DNA from: an uncultured Paracoccaceae bacterium | Lineage (GTDB): Bacteria > Pseudomonadota > Alphaproteobacteria > Rhodobacterales > Rhodobacteraceae | Length of the DNA stretch: 36,366 bases | NCBI GenBank assembly: GCA_938005545.1 | Contig: CALKXV010000067.1 | Span: 1-36,366 of the forward strand | Direction: 5' to 3' | Part shown: positions 1 to 7,751 of the stretch, one piece after another | Numbering within the stretch: position 1 is the first letter of the stretch | How the letters are laid out: every line of letters starts with the position of its first letter | Translations under genes and position numbers: made by a program | Notes under the pieces: generated by a model | What the model was told of the DNA's origin: nothing | Databases searched by the model: none | Seen by the model: only the letters and a program-made list of their open reading frames with translations

Positions 1-830
1 TGATACCAACTGGCGGGTGGGATACTGCTGCCCCAAGGTCTCTCATCGCGGCCATAAGCCCAGAGCCGCGCTGTCGCGGTCTTGCCAGTGCCGGGAGCCA
101 GCATCTTCACCGGCGTATCATCAGCGAAGATGGCCTGACCGGCCAGCACATGCCGCCCGATGGCAGCCGCCAGCGGTTCCAGTAACGCTGTGGATTTTCC
201 CACCCAGTCGGCCAGCGTTGAACGGTCAATATCGATCCCGTCGCGCTCGAAGATGTTGCTTTGGCGATAAAGTGGCAGGTGGTCGGCATATTTGTTGACC
301 AACACATGTGCCAGCAGGCCGGGACCCGGACGCCCACGTTCGATGGGACGCGATGGCAAAGCCGCTTGTGTGAAGGCCTCGCAGCCCGAACAGGCGAAGC
401 GCGGTCGCACAATGCGGTTCACGATGAACCGGCCAGGAACGTATTCCAACTCTTCGGTGACGTCCTCGCCGAGGCGGCGCAGCCCACCACCGCATTGAGG
501 GCAATCGTCGTCACCAGTGGTCAGCTCAACTTCCATGCGCGGGATATGATCGGGGATCGGGCGACGCTTGGGTTTGTCTTTTGGCTCTTCTTCGGGGAGA
601 CGCAGCTTTGCCGTCATCTTGGCAACAGCGATCTCGCTTGTTTCCAGCGCCAGTTGAAGCTGTTCGATGCTTTCGGACGACGAACCAAACCGTTGATGAC
701 GCTGACCTGCTAACTGATGTCGCAGCTTCTCGATCAAGACCGCTTGTGACTTCACCTCGGCCAGCAGAAGCGCTGTGAACTGCCGCAATTCATCGGGGTC
801 TTTCGGCAAGATTTTGTCGACGTCCAGCAT
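1..830 (-). CDS. tnpC: IS66-family transposase TnpC, C-terminal part beyond the window
   Basis: This is the DDE transposase of the IS66 element. The reading frame is open from an ATG at 830 to the left edge, about 276 residues of a protein that is normally a little over 500. Visible parts in order are an N-terminal leucine-rich helix, a zinc-finger-like CPQCGGG (about residues 110-116), the conserved segment EELEYVPGRFIVNRIVRPRF near 125-145, and the start of the catalytic domain with IFADDTPVK, which should carry the first catalytic Asp. The LWAYGRDERPWG stretch near residue 260 is also typical. The gene lies 49 bp downstream of tnpB in the same direction. No frameshift is seen. Because the protein leaves the window, the later catalytic residues cannot be checked. 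Confidence 0.9.
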   Translation of the reverse strand, partial: MLDVDKILPKDPDELRQFTALLLAEVKSQAVLIEKLRHQLAGQRHQRFGSSSESIEQLQLALETSEIAVAKMTAKLRLPEEEPKDKPKRRPIPDHIPRMEVELTTGDDDCPQCGGGLRRLGEDVTEELEYVPGRFIVNRIVRPRFACSGCEAFTQAALPSRPIERGRPGPGLLAHVLVNKYADHLPLYRQSNIFERDGIDIDRSTLADWVGKSTALLEPLAAAIGRHVLAGQAIFADDTPVKMLAPGTGKTATARLWAYGRDERPWGSSIPPASWY

Positions 831-879
831 GGCCTGACTATAGCAAAACAACAGCGCGACGGGAATCCCATGCGGGCGT

Positions 880-1227
880 TTATCCTGCCTTGAGCGGAGT
901 CCAACTGCGTTGCGGCACACGCCAATCGATCCCTTCCAAAAGCATCGCCAACTGGGCTGCGGTCAGGGCGATTTTGCCCTCTTTCGCCGATGGCCACACG
1001 AACCGACCCTTCTCCAGTCGCTTGCTGAACAGGCACGCACCTTGGCCGTCCCACCAGATGATCTTGATGAGATCACCGCGCCGACCACGGAAGACAAACA
1101 GATGGCCGGTGAACGGATCCTGCCTCAGCGTTTGTTCGGCTTGCGCTGCCAGCGTCGTGAACCCGCGCCGCATGTCAGTCACACCGGCAGCAAGCCAGAC
1201 ACGCGTGTTCGCTGGAACAGGTATCAT
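880..1227 (-). CDS. tnpB: IS66-family accessory protein TnpB
   Basis: A 115-residue protein of the IS66 Orf2/TnpB family, needed for transposition in IS66 elements by a mechanism that is not understood. Diagnostic features are the N-terminal [20 protein letters not shown], the central [20 protein letters not shown] and [14 protein letters not shown]. The length is normal for the family. Its ATG overlaps the TGA of tnpA as ATGA at 1224-1227, so translation is probably coupled. TnpC follows 49 bp downstream. Confidence 0.93.
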   Translation of the reverse strand: MIPVPANTRVWLAAGVTDMRRGFTTLAAQAEQTLRQDPFTGHLFVFRGRRGDLIKIIWWDGQGACLFSKRLEKGRFVWPSAKEGKIALTAAQLAMLLEGIDWRVPQRSWTPLKAG

Positions 1228-1616
1228 ACAGAAAGACCTCGGATGAGCCGGGCCAGTGCTTCTGGATCATAGCTGCCGACAATCCTCATCTGATGACCGC
1301 CTGCGATATCGATCTCAATCGCGCTTTGGCTGGATGCGGCATTGGCCGCAAGAGTGGGGGCCGGTTCTTCGGTCACTGGCCGGTCAACGATCTCAACTGG
1401 AAGGAAGCAAGGCTCAGGGGCAGTCTGTTCTTCGACAGCCTTCAGATTGGGCGCAAATTTTGGATCACGTAGCCATTTGTGGATCAGGTTGGTGTTCATG
1501 GCATACCGACGCGCGACCTGCGCCACCGATACCCCCGGCGCGCATGTTTGCGCACAGATCGACACCTTCTCCTCATCCGACCAGAACCGCTTCTTCTGAC
1601 CCTTCTTACCCGCCAT
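1224..1616 (-). CDS. tnpA: IS66-family accessory protein TnpA (helix-turn-helix)
   Basis: A 130-residue protein with an N-terminal helix-turn-helix of the IS66 Orf1/transposase-8 type: [15 protein letters not shown], then [21 protein letters not shown]. The C-terminal half is poorly conserved in the family and ends in [15 protein letters not shown], a usual IS66 TnpA ending. The start at 1616 (MAGKKGQ) is preferred over an upstream one at 1643 because a GAGGA ribosome-binding sequence sits six bases before it. The upstream alternative would also overlap an inverted repeat at 1631-1652. Confidence 0.88.
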   Translation of the reverse strand: MAGKKGQKKRFWSDEEKVSICAQTCAPGVSVAQVARRYAMNTNLIHKWLRDPKFAPNLKAVEEQTAPEPCFLPVEIVDRPVTEEPAPTLAANAASSQSAIEIDIAGGHQMRIVGSYDPEALARLIRGLSV

Positions 1617-1630
1617 ATCCGTCCTCAAGA

Positions 1631-1652
1631 TGTCCACTATCAATGGTGGACA
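1631..1652. promoter_or_regulatory. Inverted repeat just upstream of IS66 tnpA
   Basis: TGTCCAC (1631-1637) and GTGGACA (1646-1652) form a perfect 7-bp inverted repeat separated by 8 bp, 14 bases upstream of the preferred tnpA start. Its position suits a self-repression operator or an RNA hairpin that limits translation from outside transcripts. Function is inferred from position only. Confidence 0.35.
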
Positions 1653-1666
1653 CTTATCAACACACT

Positions 1667-1702
1667 CTATGGCGCGTCAGTGCAGGCAGGCCGGACGCTT
1701 AC
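1667..1702 (-). repeat. IS66 terminal inverted repeat (tnpA-side end)
   Basis: Read on the minus strand, the element opens with GTAAGCGTCCGGCCTGCCTG. GTAAGCG at the very tip is the common IS66-family start. The mate repeat is outside the window, so the inner limit of the repeat is a guess. Confidence 0.7.
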
Positions 1703-1840
1703 ATACAAGATACAATCTCTGTTGCTTTTTCCACGTCAGGAAAAGCGGGTGACACAAGAAAAAGGAGCGTCGCACTTAGAGCGACGATGTACCGTAACAT
1801 TTCACCCATGTAATCACATTAATTCAAGATGCTAGCCTAT
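1703..1840. other. Spacer between the IS66 and IS110 elements, no gene seen
   Basis: This stretch has no convincing reading frame on either strand. It contains one short hairpin (CGTCGC at 1768-1773 with GCGACG at 1781-1786). It is probably a remnant of the host intergenic sequence downstream of the lytic transglycosylase gene, split by the two insertions, or part of the IS110 left end, whose border cannot be placed by eye. Confidence 0.4.
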
Positions 1841-1884
1841 TCTGCTTGGTAGGTTTGGGCTTGTCTTATGTTTTCGGTATCGAT

Positions 1885-2064
1885 CTGCAAAGATTGTGCC
1901 AGTGCCCAGGTTGGTTTTTCTGACTGGGCACTGGTGGCGGCTGGATCGCTTTGGGCTTGGTCGTGATGGACCGTTAGTGAGTTTGATCAGCCGCCGTCTT
2001 CGCATGAGGCCTGAACGGATACGCAAGCCGCGTTTTGCATGAGCTTGCATGACAAGCATAGGAC
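1885..2064 (+). ncRNA. Candidate IS110 bridge RNA region
   Basis: The leader holds a strong stem-loop. CAGTGCCCAG (1900-1909) pairs perfectly with CTGGGCACTG (1924-1933), and one more C-G plus two G-U pairs lengthen the stem to about 13 bp (1897-1936) around a 14-base loop. A smaller hairpin follows (GCTTG 2043-2047, CAAGC 2053-2057) just before the transposase start. In characterised IS110 elements such as IS621, the non-coding end makes a structured RNA with target- and donor-binding loops. The location and folding here fit that, but the guide loops and exact ends were not resolved. The call is inferred. Confidence 0.4.
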
Positions 2065-3009
2065 ATGACGATGATGACGAATGATAGCATAGGTATCGAC
2101 ATTTCTAAAGATTCTCTTGATGCGCATCGACTTAGCGATGGGGGGACAGAAGCCTTTTCCAATGACCTTCGCGGGTTTCGCGAACTCTCGACTTGGTTGG
2201 GCTACGACATACCCATTCGTGTCGTGTTTGAGGCGACAGGTTCCTACCATAGGAGTTTTGAACGCGCATTCTCTGGGAAGCTCCCTTTGGTGAAGGTCAA
2301 TCCTTTGCAGGCGCGCCGGTTCGCACAGGCATGCGGGACAAGGGTCAAAACGGATGCTGTTGACGCCTGCATGCTTGCCAAGTTTGGAGACGCCTTTTCC
2401 TTGGAGCCGGACCCGCCTGTCGATGAAGAACAGTTTGATCTTAGGGAGTTGTTCAATGCGAGAGCAGGCTTAATCAAGGACCGCACACGTTTGTTAAACC
2501 GTCTACAGACACAAATCCTTGCCCTGGTGAAGCGGCAAACCAAGGCGCGGATCAACCAACTGACGCGTCAACTCAAAGCACTACAACACGACATTAACGA
2601 AAGGCTGCAAGACTGCCCCAGTCGCGCCAGAGCTAATACAATCTTAAGATCGATACCCGGCATTGGCGAAGTGGCAGCATCAACCATTCTGATTGAAATG
2701 CCCGAGATCGGCAGCCTTCGCAAGAAGAAGGCCGCGAGCCTCGCTGGACTGGCACCCATGACCCAACAATCAGGAAAGTGGCAGGGCAAAGCCCGTATTC
2801 AAGGTGGGCGAAAACCGCTGCGCGACGCACTCTATATGCCCGCTCTTGTCGCAACCAAACACAACCCGGACATGCGTGACAAATACAAATCCATGGTCGA
2901 CCAAGGGAAACCCAAAAAGATGGCCCTCACAGCTGTCATGCGCAAACTCATTGAACTCGCAAACGCCTTGGTGAGAGCGGATAGGGAATGGCTGCCAAAC
3001 GGTAATTGA
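2065..3009 (+). CDS. IS110-family transposase/recombinase
   Basis: A 314-residue IS110-type recombinase. The N-terminal RuvC-like DEDD domain is visible as GIDISKDSLDAH (first Asp near residue 12), FEATGSYH (Glu near 60) and KTDAVDACMLAKFG (two Asp near 102-105). A coiled linker around 135-180 leads to the C-terminal Tnp_20 domain: LRSIPGIGEVAASTIL, then GLAPMTQQSGKWQGKARIQG, where the Ser before GKW is the likely catalytic serine by family analogy. Length is at the short end of the family and no frame break is seen, so the element may be active. ATG codons at 2065, 2071 and 2074 are all possible; AGGA at about 2060 favours 2071 or 2074 by spacing. The stop lies 33 bp from the converging lytic transglycosylase gene. 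Confidence 0.92.
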   Translation: MTMMTNDSIGIDISKDSLDAHRLSDGGTEAFSNDLRGFRELSTWLGYDIPIRVVFEATGSYHRSFERAFSGKLPLVKVNPLQARRFAQACGTRVKTDAVDACMLAKFGDAFSLEPDPPVDEEQFDLRELFNARAGLIKDRTRLLNRLQTQILALVKRQTKARINQLTRQLKALQHDINERLQDCPSRARANTILRSIPGIGEVAASTILIEMPEIGSLRKKKAASLAGLAPMTQQSGKWQGKARIQGGRKPLRDALYMPALVATKHNPDMRDKYKSMVDQGKPKKMALTAVMRKLIELANALVRADREWLPNGN

Positions 3010-3042
3010 CCAAGACGGATACTCAGACCCGCCGTTCGATCC

Positions 3043-4305
3043 TTACCGCAGCCGCTTCAAAATCTCGAAGCTGGCATAACCGTCAGGGGTCAGGCCTTGG
3101 CTGGACTGGAAGCGTCGGATGGCTTGGATGGTGTTTGGGCCGATAATGCCGTCGACACCGTCTGTGCTGAAACCGCGTCGGGTCAGAAGGCGCTGCATTT
3201 CCTGTTTTTCCGAAAAGCGTAGGTTCCGATCACCACGCGGCCAACTGGATTTCAAGGCGCCTGCACCCCCGATCCGATCCGACAAATACCCGACCCCAAT
3301 CACATAGGCATCCGCCGTGTTATAGCGTTCGATCACATGGAAGTTGTTGAAGATCATAAAGGCCACACCTTGGGCCCCTGCCGGTAGCAGGATCGACGCG
3401 CGCCCATGGTTTGGCACGCGCCCACCCTTTGTGTCGCGCACCCCAAGGGCCGCCCAGGCATCCGCGCTGCGTTTGTTTTTCACGCCGGTTTCCGAATAAT
3501 CGAACCCACGCGGCAAGATGATTTCGACACCCCAGGGTTGGCCCTTTTTCCAGCCAAAGGACTTAAGGTAGGCTGCGGTTGAGGCCAGCGCATCGGTCGG
3601 ATCATCTGACCAGATATCGCGCCGCCCGTCGCCACGAAAATCAACGGCATATTCAAGATAAGACGTTGGGATGAATTGGGTATGCCCCATTGCGCCCGCC
3701 CAACTTCCCGTTAGCCGCGACGGCGAAACATCACCCGATTGGATGATTTTCAAAGCGGCGATCAACTGCTGTTCGAAAAACTTCCCACGCCGTCCATCAT
3801 AGGCCAACGTGGCGAGAGCTTCGATCAAAGGCGTACTGCCGCGGAACCGTCCATAGGCGCTTTCCAAACCCCAGATGGCGGTGACGACTTCGGCTTCGAC
3901 ACCGTAGCGCGCTTCGATTTCGGTGAGCACCTTGTTGTTTTGGCGCAAGGCGGACTGGCCGTTTGTGACGCGGTCGTTGGACACTGCGGTGTCAAGGTAA
4001 TCCCAGATTTGCTTGGTGAACTCGGATTGGTTGCGGTCACGTTGGACGACGCTTTCGTCGTATCGCACGCCCTGAAATGCCGTGGTAAAGACGTTGTCAC
4101 GGATACCGGCGGCACGCGCACGGCCTCGAAACCCATCGATCCAGCGTTGGAACCCCACGTTCGAAACCTTGGCCTGAGCGAGCACGACTTTGCCCTCCTG
4201 TTCGGTGATAACTGGGCGTGGCTTGGGCGGGGTCGCACCGATCGTCGTCGCAAAGGCGGACGAAGCGGCGACAAGCCCGAAAGCTATGGCGAGAATGTTT
4301 CGCAT
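3043..4305 (-). CDS. Lytic murein transglycosylase (MltB family) with peptidoglycan-binding domain
   Basis: A periplasmic enzyme that cleaves peptidoglycan glycan strands to 1,6-anhydro-muropeptides. Residues 1-20 form a signal peptide with a likely cut after SSAFA. The MltB/SLT_2 domain spans about 50-340, with the catalytic Glu at residue 148 in AIWGLESAYG and the family motif GAMGHTQFIPTSY. A PG_binding_1 domain closes the protein (about 360-420, GVDGIIGPNTIQAIRRFQ). The 420-residue length is normal for alphaproteobacterial members. No lipobox Cys is seen in the signal peptide, so it is probably soluble rather than lipid-anchored. It lies 118 bp downstream of rnr on the same strand. Its 3' end was left intact by the IS110 insertion 33 bp away. 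Confidence 0.93.
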   Translation of the reverse strand: MRNILAIAFGLVAASSAFATTIGATPPKPRPVITEQEGKVVLAQAKVSNVGFQRWIDGFRGRARAAGIRDNVFTTAFQGVRYDESVVQRDRNQSEFTKQIWDYLDTAVSNDRVTNGQSALRQNNKVLTEIEARYGVEAEVVTAIWGLESAYGRFRGSTPLIEALATLAYDGRRGKFFEQQLIAALKIIQSGDVSPSRLTGSWAGAMGHTQFIPTSYLEYAVDFRGDGRRDIWSDDPTDALASTAAYLKSFGWKKGQPWGVEIILPRGFDYSETGVKNKRSADAWAALGVRDTKGGRVPNHGRASILLPAGAQGVAFMIFNNFHVIERYNTADAYVIGVGYLSDRIGGAGALKSSWPRGDRNLRFSEKQEMQRLLTRRGFSTDGVDGIIGPNTIQAIRRFQSSQGLTPDGYASFEILKRLR

Positions 4306-4423
4306 GGGCGTTACCTGCTGCTGCTGTCTTTTTTGGAAAGCTTAACCGCAAAACCGGGTAGTCGAAAGTCACGCATGCGGCATCGGCGGAGCGTTGCCTT
4401 TGGGTGTCGTGCCAAAGCCTTGA

Positions 4424-6679
4424 TTACTTGCGGTTGCGCGTGACTTTGCGCTTCGCCTTACTTGTTTTACCGCGCCCTTTTGGCCCCTTGCGCCCCGGAC
4501 GCCCCCCGGATTTTCGCCCAAAACCAGACGGAAGTGATTTGCCATCAAGTTCCAGTAGCTCAAGACGGATGCCGCCTGTTTCTGGTGTTGCCTCGGCCAA
4601 ACGAACCAACACCCGTTGGCCGACGTTGATTTCGATGCCGGTATCCGCCCCCATCAGGGATTGGCTCTCGCCATCGTAATGGAAGTATTCACGCCCGATG
4701 TCGCGGATCGGGATCAACCCGTCAGCACCGGTTTCGTCCAACTGTACAAAGGCTCCAAAGCGTTGAACCCCCGAGATACGGCCAGCAATTTCGGTGCCGA
4801 CACGGTCGGTCAAATAGGCGGCAAGGTAGCGGTCGGTGGTGTCGCGTTCAGCCTCCATCGAGCGGCGCTCGGTCGTTGAGATCTGTTCAGCTGTCGGCTT
4901 CAACCGTTCGATTTCTGGGTCGGTCAAGCCATCGTCGCCCCATTTGTGTGCTCGGATCAGCGCTCGATGTACGACCAAATCTGCATACCGGCGAATAGGT
5001 GAAGTGAAATGCGCGTAAGCCGTCAGGGCCAATCCAAAATGGCCAAGGTTTTCGGGCGCATAATAGGCTTGGGTCATCGATCTGAGGACAGCCATGTTGA
5101 TTAGGGATGCATCATCATGATCCGCAACATCGTTCAAAAGGCGGTTCAGATGAGCGGTCTTCAAGACCTGCCCTTTAGCGAGTTTGAGGCCGGAAGCCTG
5201 AGCGGTTTCGCGCAGCGCATCAAGCTTTTCGCGTGCCGGTTCTTCATGGACACGGAACAACAACGGCGTTTTTTTGGCGATCAGCTTTTCGGCGGCGGCC
5301 ACATTGGCCAGCACCATGAATTCTTCGATCAGCTTATGCGCATCCAACCGGTCTTTGAATGCAACCGATTGAACCTGGCCATCGTTTCCGAGGATCACGC
5401 GACGTTCCGGCAGATCTAGCGCCAAAGGCTGGCGACGTGTCCGCGCTTTGGTAAGGGCGGCATAGGCGGCGTAGAGCGGTTTCAGAATCGGTTCGAGCAA
5501 TGGTTCGGTACGTGCGTTCGGCGCACCGTTAATGGCGGCTTGGGTCTCTTCGTAATTAAGGGAAGCCGCCGACCGCATCAGGCCGCGATGGAAGGAGTGT
5601 GCGATCATTTCGCCCGTCGCGTCGATGACCATGCGGGCAGCCAAACAGGCACGGTCAACACCTTCATGTAGCGAGCATAGATCGCCAGACAATCGGTCGG
5701 GCAACATTGGCACAACGCGGTCGGGGAAGTACGTCGAGTTGCCACGTTCCCAAGCCTCACGATCCAAAGCAGACCCTGGCGTGACGTGATGTGCGACGTC
5801 AGCAATCGCCACCCAAAGGATGTGACCGCCTTTGTTTTTCGCGTCGGTATCTGGTTCGGCGAAGACCGCATCGTCGTGGTCGCGGGCATCTTCGGGATCG
5901 ATGGTAATCAATGGCATTTCGCGAAAGTCTTCGCGGTTTTCAAGCTTGGCCGGTGCCATCGAATCGGCCTCGGCCACAACGTCGTCGGGAAAGTCATCAC
6001 GCAGCCCGTGCTGGTGAATGGCTATCAGTGACACGGCACGAGGTTGGGAAGGATCGCCGAGGCGTGCAACGATGCGCGCACGCGGCAAACCCATCGACCC
6101 ACGAGGACCGGATTGTTCAGCTTCGACCAGCTCGCCATCTTTTGCCCCGTGAGTCGCACCCGGCGGAACGCTCCATTCCCGGTGCGCACCCTTGTCGATA
6201 GGTTGAATGCGCCCACCTTCTGCGGATTTCTTAAAAACGCCCAAAAGCTTTTTCGGATTGGTTCCAATGCGTCGGATCAGGCGCGCTTCATAGCCGTGGG
6301 TTTCGCCATCCACTTTTTGAAGCCGCGCCAAAATGCGATCACCAGATCCCAAGGCGGGATCGCTGGCTTTTGCAATAAATAGCACGACGGGTTCAACACC
6401 GTCTCCCTGCCATTCCATTGGACGCGCATAAAGATCGCCGTCTGAATTGACGTCGCTGATTTCCAGAACGGACACCGGTGGCAAGGTGTCAGGGTCGCGA
6501 TAAGTTTTTCGGCGCTTTTGCAGATGGCCTTCGGCCTCGAGCTCTTTCAAGATGTGTTTGAGGTCTATTTTGGCCGACCCCTTGATCCCAAAGGCCTTCG
6601 CGATGTCGCGTTTCGACGCTTTGGTGGGATTGTCGGAAATCCAAGACAGGATCTCTTCTTTTGAGGGGATGCGAGCCAT
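4424..6679 (-). CDS. rnr: Ribonuclease R
   Basis: A 3'-5' exoribonuclease that degrades structured RNA and acts in rRNA quality control. From the ATG at 6679 it has 751 residues, normal for RNase R. Visible in order: an N-terminal winged-helix domain (about 1-70, SKRDIAKAFGIKGSAKIDLK), cold-shock/OB domains, the RNB catalytic domain beginning at about 240 with ITIDPEDARDHDDAVF (the metal-binding Asp cluster), LHFTSPIRRYADLVVH-like sequence near 550, a C-terminal S1 domain (GRISGVQRFGAFVQLDETGADG) and a Lys/Arg-rich tail. A GTG at 6736 would add 19 residues unlike the family start, so 6679 is preferred even though neither has a strong ribosome-binding site. It is 92 bp downstream of the DUF2064 gene. 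Confidence 0.95.
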   Translation of the reverse strand: MARIPSKEEILSWISDNPTKASKRDIAKAFGIKGSAKIDLKHILKELEAEGHLQKRRKTYRDPDTLPPVSVLEISDVNSDGDLYARPMEWQGDGVEPVVLFIAKASDPALGSGDRILARLQKVDGETHGYEARLIRRIGTNPKKLLGVFKKSAEGGRIQPIDKGAHREWSVPPGATHGAKDGELVEAEQSGPRGSMGLPRARIVARLGDPSQPRAVSLIAIHQHGLRDDFPDDVVAEADSMAPAKLENREDFREMPLITIDPEDARDHDDAVFAEPDTDAKNKGGHILWVAIADVAHHVTPGSALDREAWERGNSTYFPDRVVPMLPDRLSGDLCSLHEGVDRACLAARMVIDATGEMIAHSFHRGLMRSAASLNYEETQAAINGAPNARTEPLLEPILKPLYAAYAALTKARTRRQPLALDLPERRVILGNDGQVQSVAFKDRLDAHKLIEEFMVLANVAAAEKLIAKKTPLLFRVHEEPAREKLDALRETAQASGLKLAKGQVLKTAHLNRLLNDVADHDDASLINMAVLRSMTQAYYAPENLGHFGLALTAYAHFTSPIRRYADLVVHRALIRAHKWGDDGLTDPEIERLKPTAEQISTTERRSMEAERDTTDRYLAAYLTDRVGTEIAGRISGVQRFGAFVQLDETGADGLIPIRDIGREYFHYDGESQSLMGADTGIEINVGQRVLVRLAEATPETGGIRLELLELDGKSLPSGFGRKSGGRPGRKGPKGRGKTSKAKRKVTRNRK

Positions 6680-6771
6680 GTTTTGGCGGTTATCACGGGG
6701 AATGCCCAAGGTCACGTGACAACTGGATTGCACCACGCAAGCACATCAAAATGGGTCAATGCGCGTGCGGT

Positions 6772-7338
6772 TTAAAGATCGGCGACGGTGTCGACATCTT
6801 TTAAAGTTTCAATTTTTGCCACAGGTTTGCGAAGGCTCGGCATCGCGTCATTCAAAGTTTCAGAATGCGACCATCGGGTGTTTTTGAAAAGCGAGCTTGG
6901 CTGTGCTTTCGGATGAGCAAGCCCGATGAGCCAAAAGCCACCATCCTCCGCAGGGCCAATGACCGTTTCGTGTGCGCCAAGCTTTGAGAAAGCTGTCGCA
7001 ATATGCGCGCGTCTGATGCCCGGTATATCCGATCCGATAAGCACAGTCGGGCCCGACGTTGCCGCCAATGCGCGGGTCATGCGCCGACCAATGTCACCTT
7101 GTCCTTGCGGTATTCTCGGAAGATCAGCGGGCCAAGTTCGGCTTATCCGATGTGTGCTATCTGGCGTCACACAAAGAAGAACCCTCCAACGAGGGTCCCG
7201 AAGATTGCGCAGAAGGCGTCTGGTTTGGTGACGATACCACCAGGCGGCTTGGGTCATGCCGATATCGCGACCCAACCGGGATTTTACCCGACCAGCGCAG
7301 GGTTCCTTGACCATCACGATCAACGTACGCTGTCTCAA
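6772..7338 (-). CDS. DUF2064/TIGR04282-family glycosyltransferase-like protein
   Basis: A 188-residue protein of the DUF2064 family, nucleotide-sugar-transferase fold, related to nucleotidyltransferases. Visible motifs are VMVKEPCAGRVKSRLGRDIG at the N-terminus (the nucleotide-binding loop), TVLIGSDIPGI near residue 97 (DxD-like metal site) and GPAEDGGFWLIGL. Its biochemical role is not established. The start is a TTG at 7338 that overlaps the TGA of the upstream acetyltransferase (TTGA), which suggests translational coupling. An internal ATG eight codons later would remove part of the first strand. The gene closes a dapE-GNAT-DUF2064 run. Confidence 0.85.
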   Translation of the reverse strand: MRQRTLIVMVKEPCAGRVKSRLGRDIGMTQAAWWYRHQTRRLLRNLRDPRWRVLLCVTPDSTHRISRTWPADLPRIPQGQGDIGRRMTRALAATSGPTVLIGSDIPGIRRAHIATAFSKLGAHETVIGPAEDGGFWLIGLAHPKAQPSSLFKNTRWSHSETLNDAMPSLRKPVAKIETLKDVDTVADL

Positions 7339-7751
7339 AGGGCCTGAACCATGTCGCGATGCGGGATGCCGGCGTCCATATATTCGGGGCCGGTCGCCCT
7401 AAATCCCAAGGCTTCGTAAAACCCGATGGCATGAGTTTGCGCGCCGAGTTTGGCGGTCTTCAGGTCTAATTCCCGCATTTCGTTCAAAGCGTTGCGAATC
7501 AGATTCTGGCCGAGCCCTGTACCGCGGTGGCTTTTCAGCACGGCAACACGACCGATTTTACCCGTATCACCTGCAATCAGAAGACGCGCAGTGCCGACCG
7601 GGCGATTGTCTGCAAAGGCGATCAGGTGGAGCGCATCTTCGTCACGACCATCGCGTTCTTCGGCTTCAGAAACGCCTTGTTCTTCGATGAAAACCTCCGC
7701 CCGAATGTCCAGAACGGCCGTCATGTCATCGGGTCTAGCGCGTCGGATCAT
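7335..7751 (-). CDS. GNAT-family N-acetyltransferase
   Basis: A 138-residue acetyltransferase that would transfer an acetyl group from acetyl-CoA to an unknown amine. Visible are the N-terminal [20 protein letters not shown], the middle strands [20 protein letters not shown] and the acetyl-CoA loop [12 protein letters not shown] (R-x-x-G-x-G form), ending with the usual [11 protein letters not shown]. The EQGV segment and overall order resemble the ElaA/YjgM side of the superfamily. The ATG at 7751 overlaps the dapE TGA as ATGA. The reading frame extends further upstream, but the 41 extra residues lie within dapE and do not look like protein. The overlap with dapE points to co-translation but does not reveal a substrate. 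Confidence 0.88.
   Translation of the reverse strand: MIRRARPDDMTAVLDIRAEVFIEEQGVSEAEERDGRDEDALHLIAFADNRPVGTARLLIAGDTGKIGRVAVLKSHRGTGLGQNLIRNALNEMRELDLKTAKLGAQTHAIGFYEALGFRATGPEYMDAGIPHRDMVQAL

Larger units (their letters stand above)
1..1702 (-). mobile_element. IS66-family insertion sequence, partial
   Basis: Three minus-strand genes in the classic IS66 order, tnpA, tnpB and tnpC, run from about 1616 down to the left edge. The outer end is recognisable: read on the minus strand from 1702 the sequence begins GTAAGCG, the usual IS66-family terminus. The other end lies outside the window. Family knowledge says IS66 elements make 8-bp target duplications, so 1703-1710 (ATACAAGA) would be the flanking copy. 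That cannot be confirmed without the other end. All three frames look intact as far as they can be read. Confidence 0.9.
1841..3040 (+). mobile_element. IS110-family insertion sequence (borders approximate)
   Basis: One plus-strand transposase gene (2065-3009) has a non-coding leader of roughly 200 bases on its left and at most 33 bases on its right before the neighbouring gene begins. IS110 elements have no long terminal inverted repeats, so the borders given are estimates. A long structured left end and short right end fit the IS110 subgroup, in which the guide RNA is made from the left end. The IS1111 subgroup instead carries subterminal inverted repeats, and none were found flanking this gene. 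Confidence 0.75.

Noticed and set aside
3739-4443. 234-residue open frame on the plus strand
   Set aside because: Antisense shadow of the lytic transglycosylase gene, with no family motifs.
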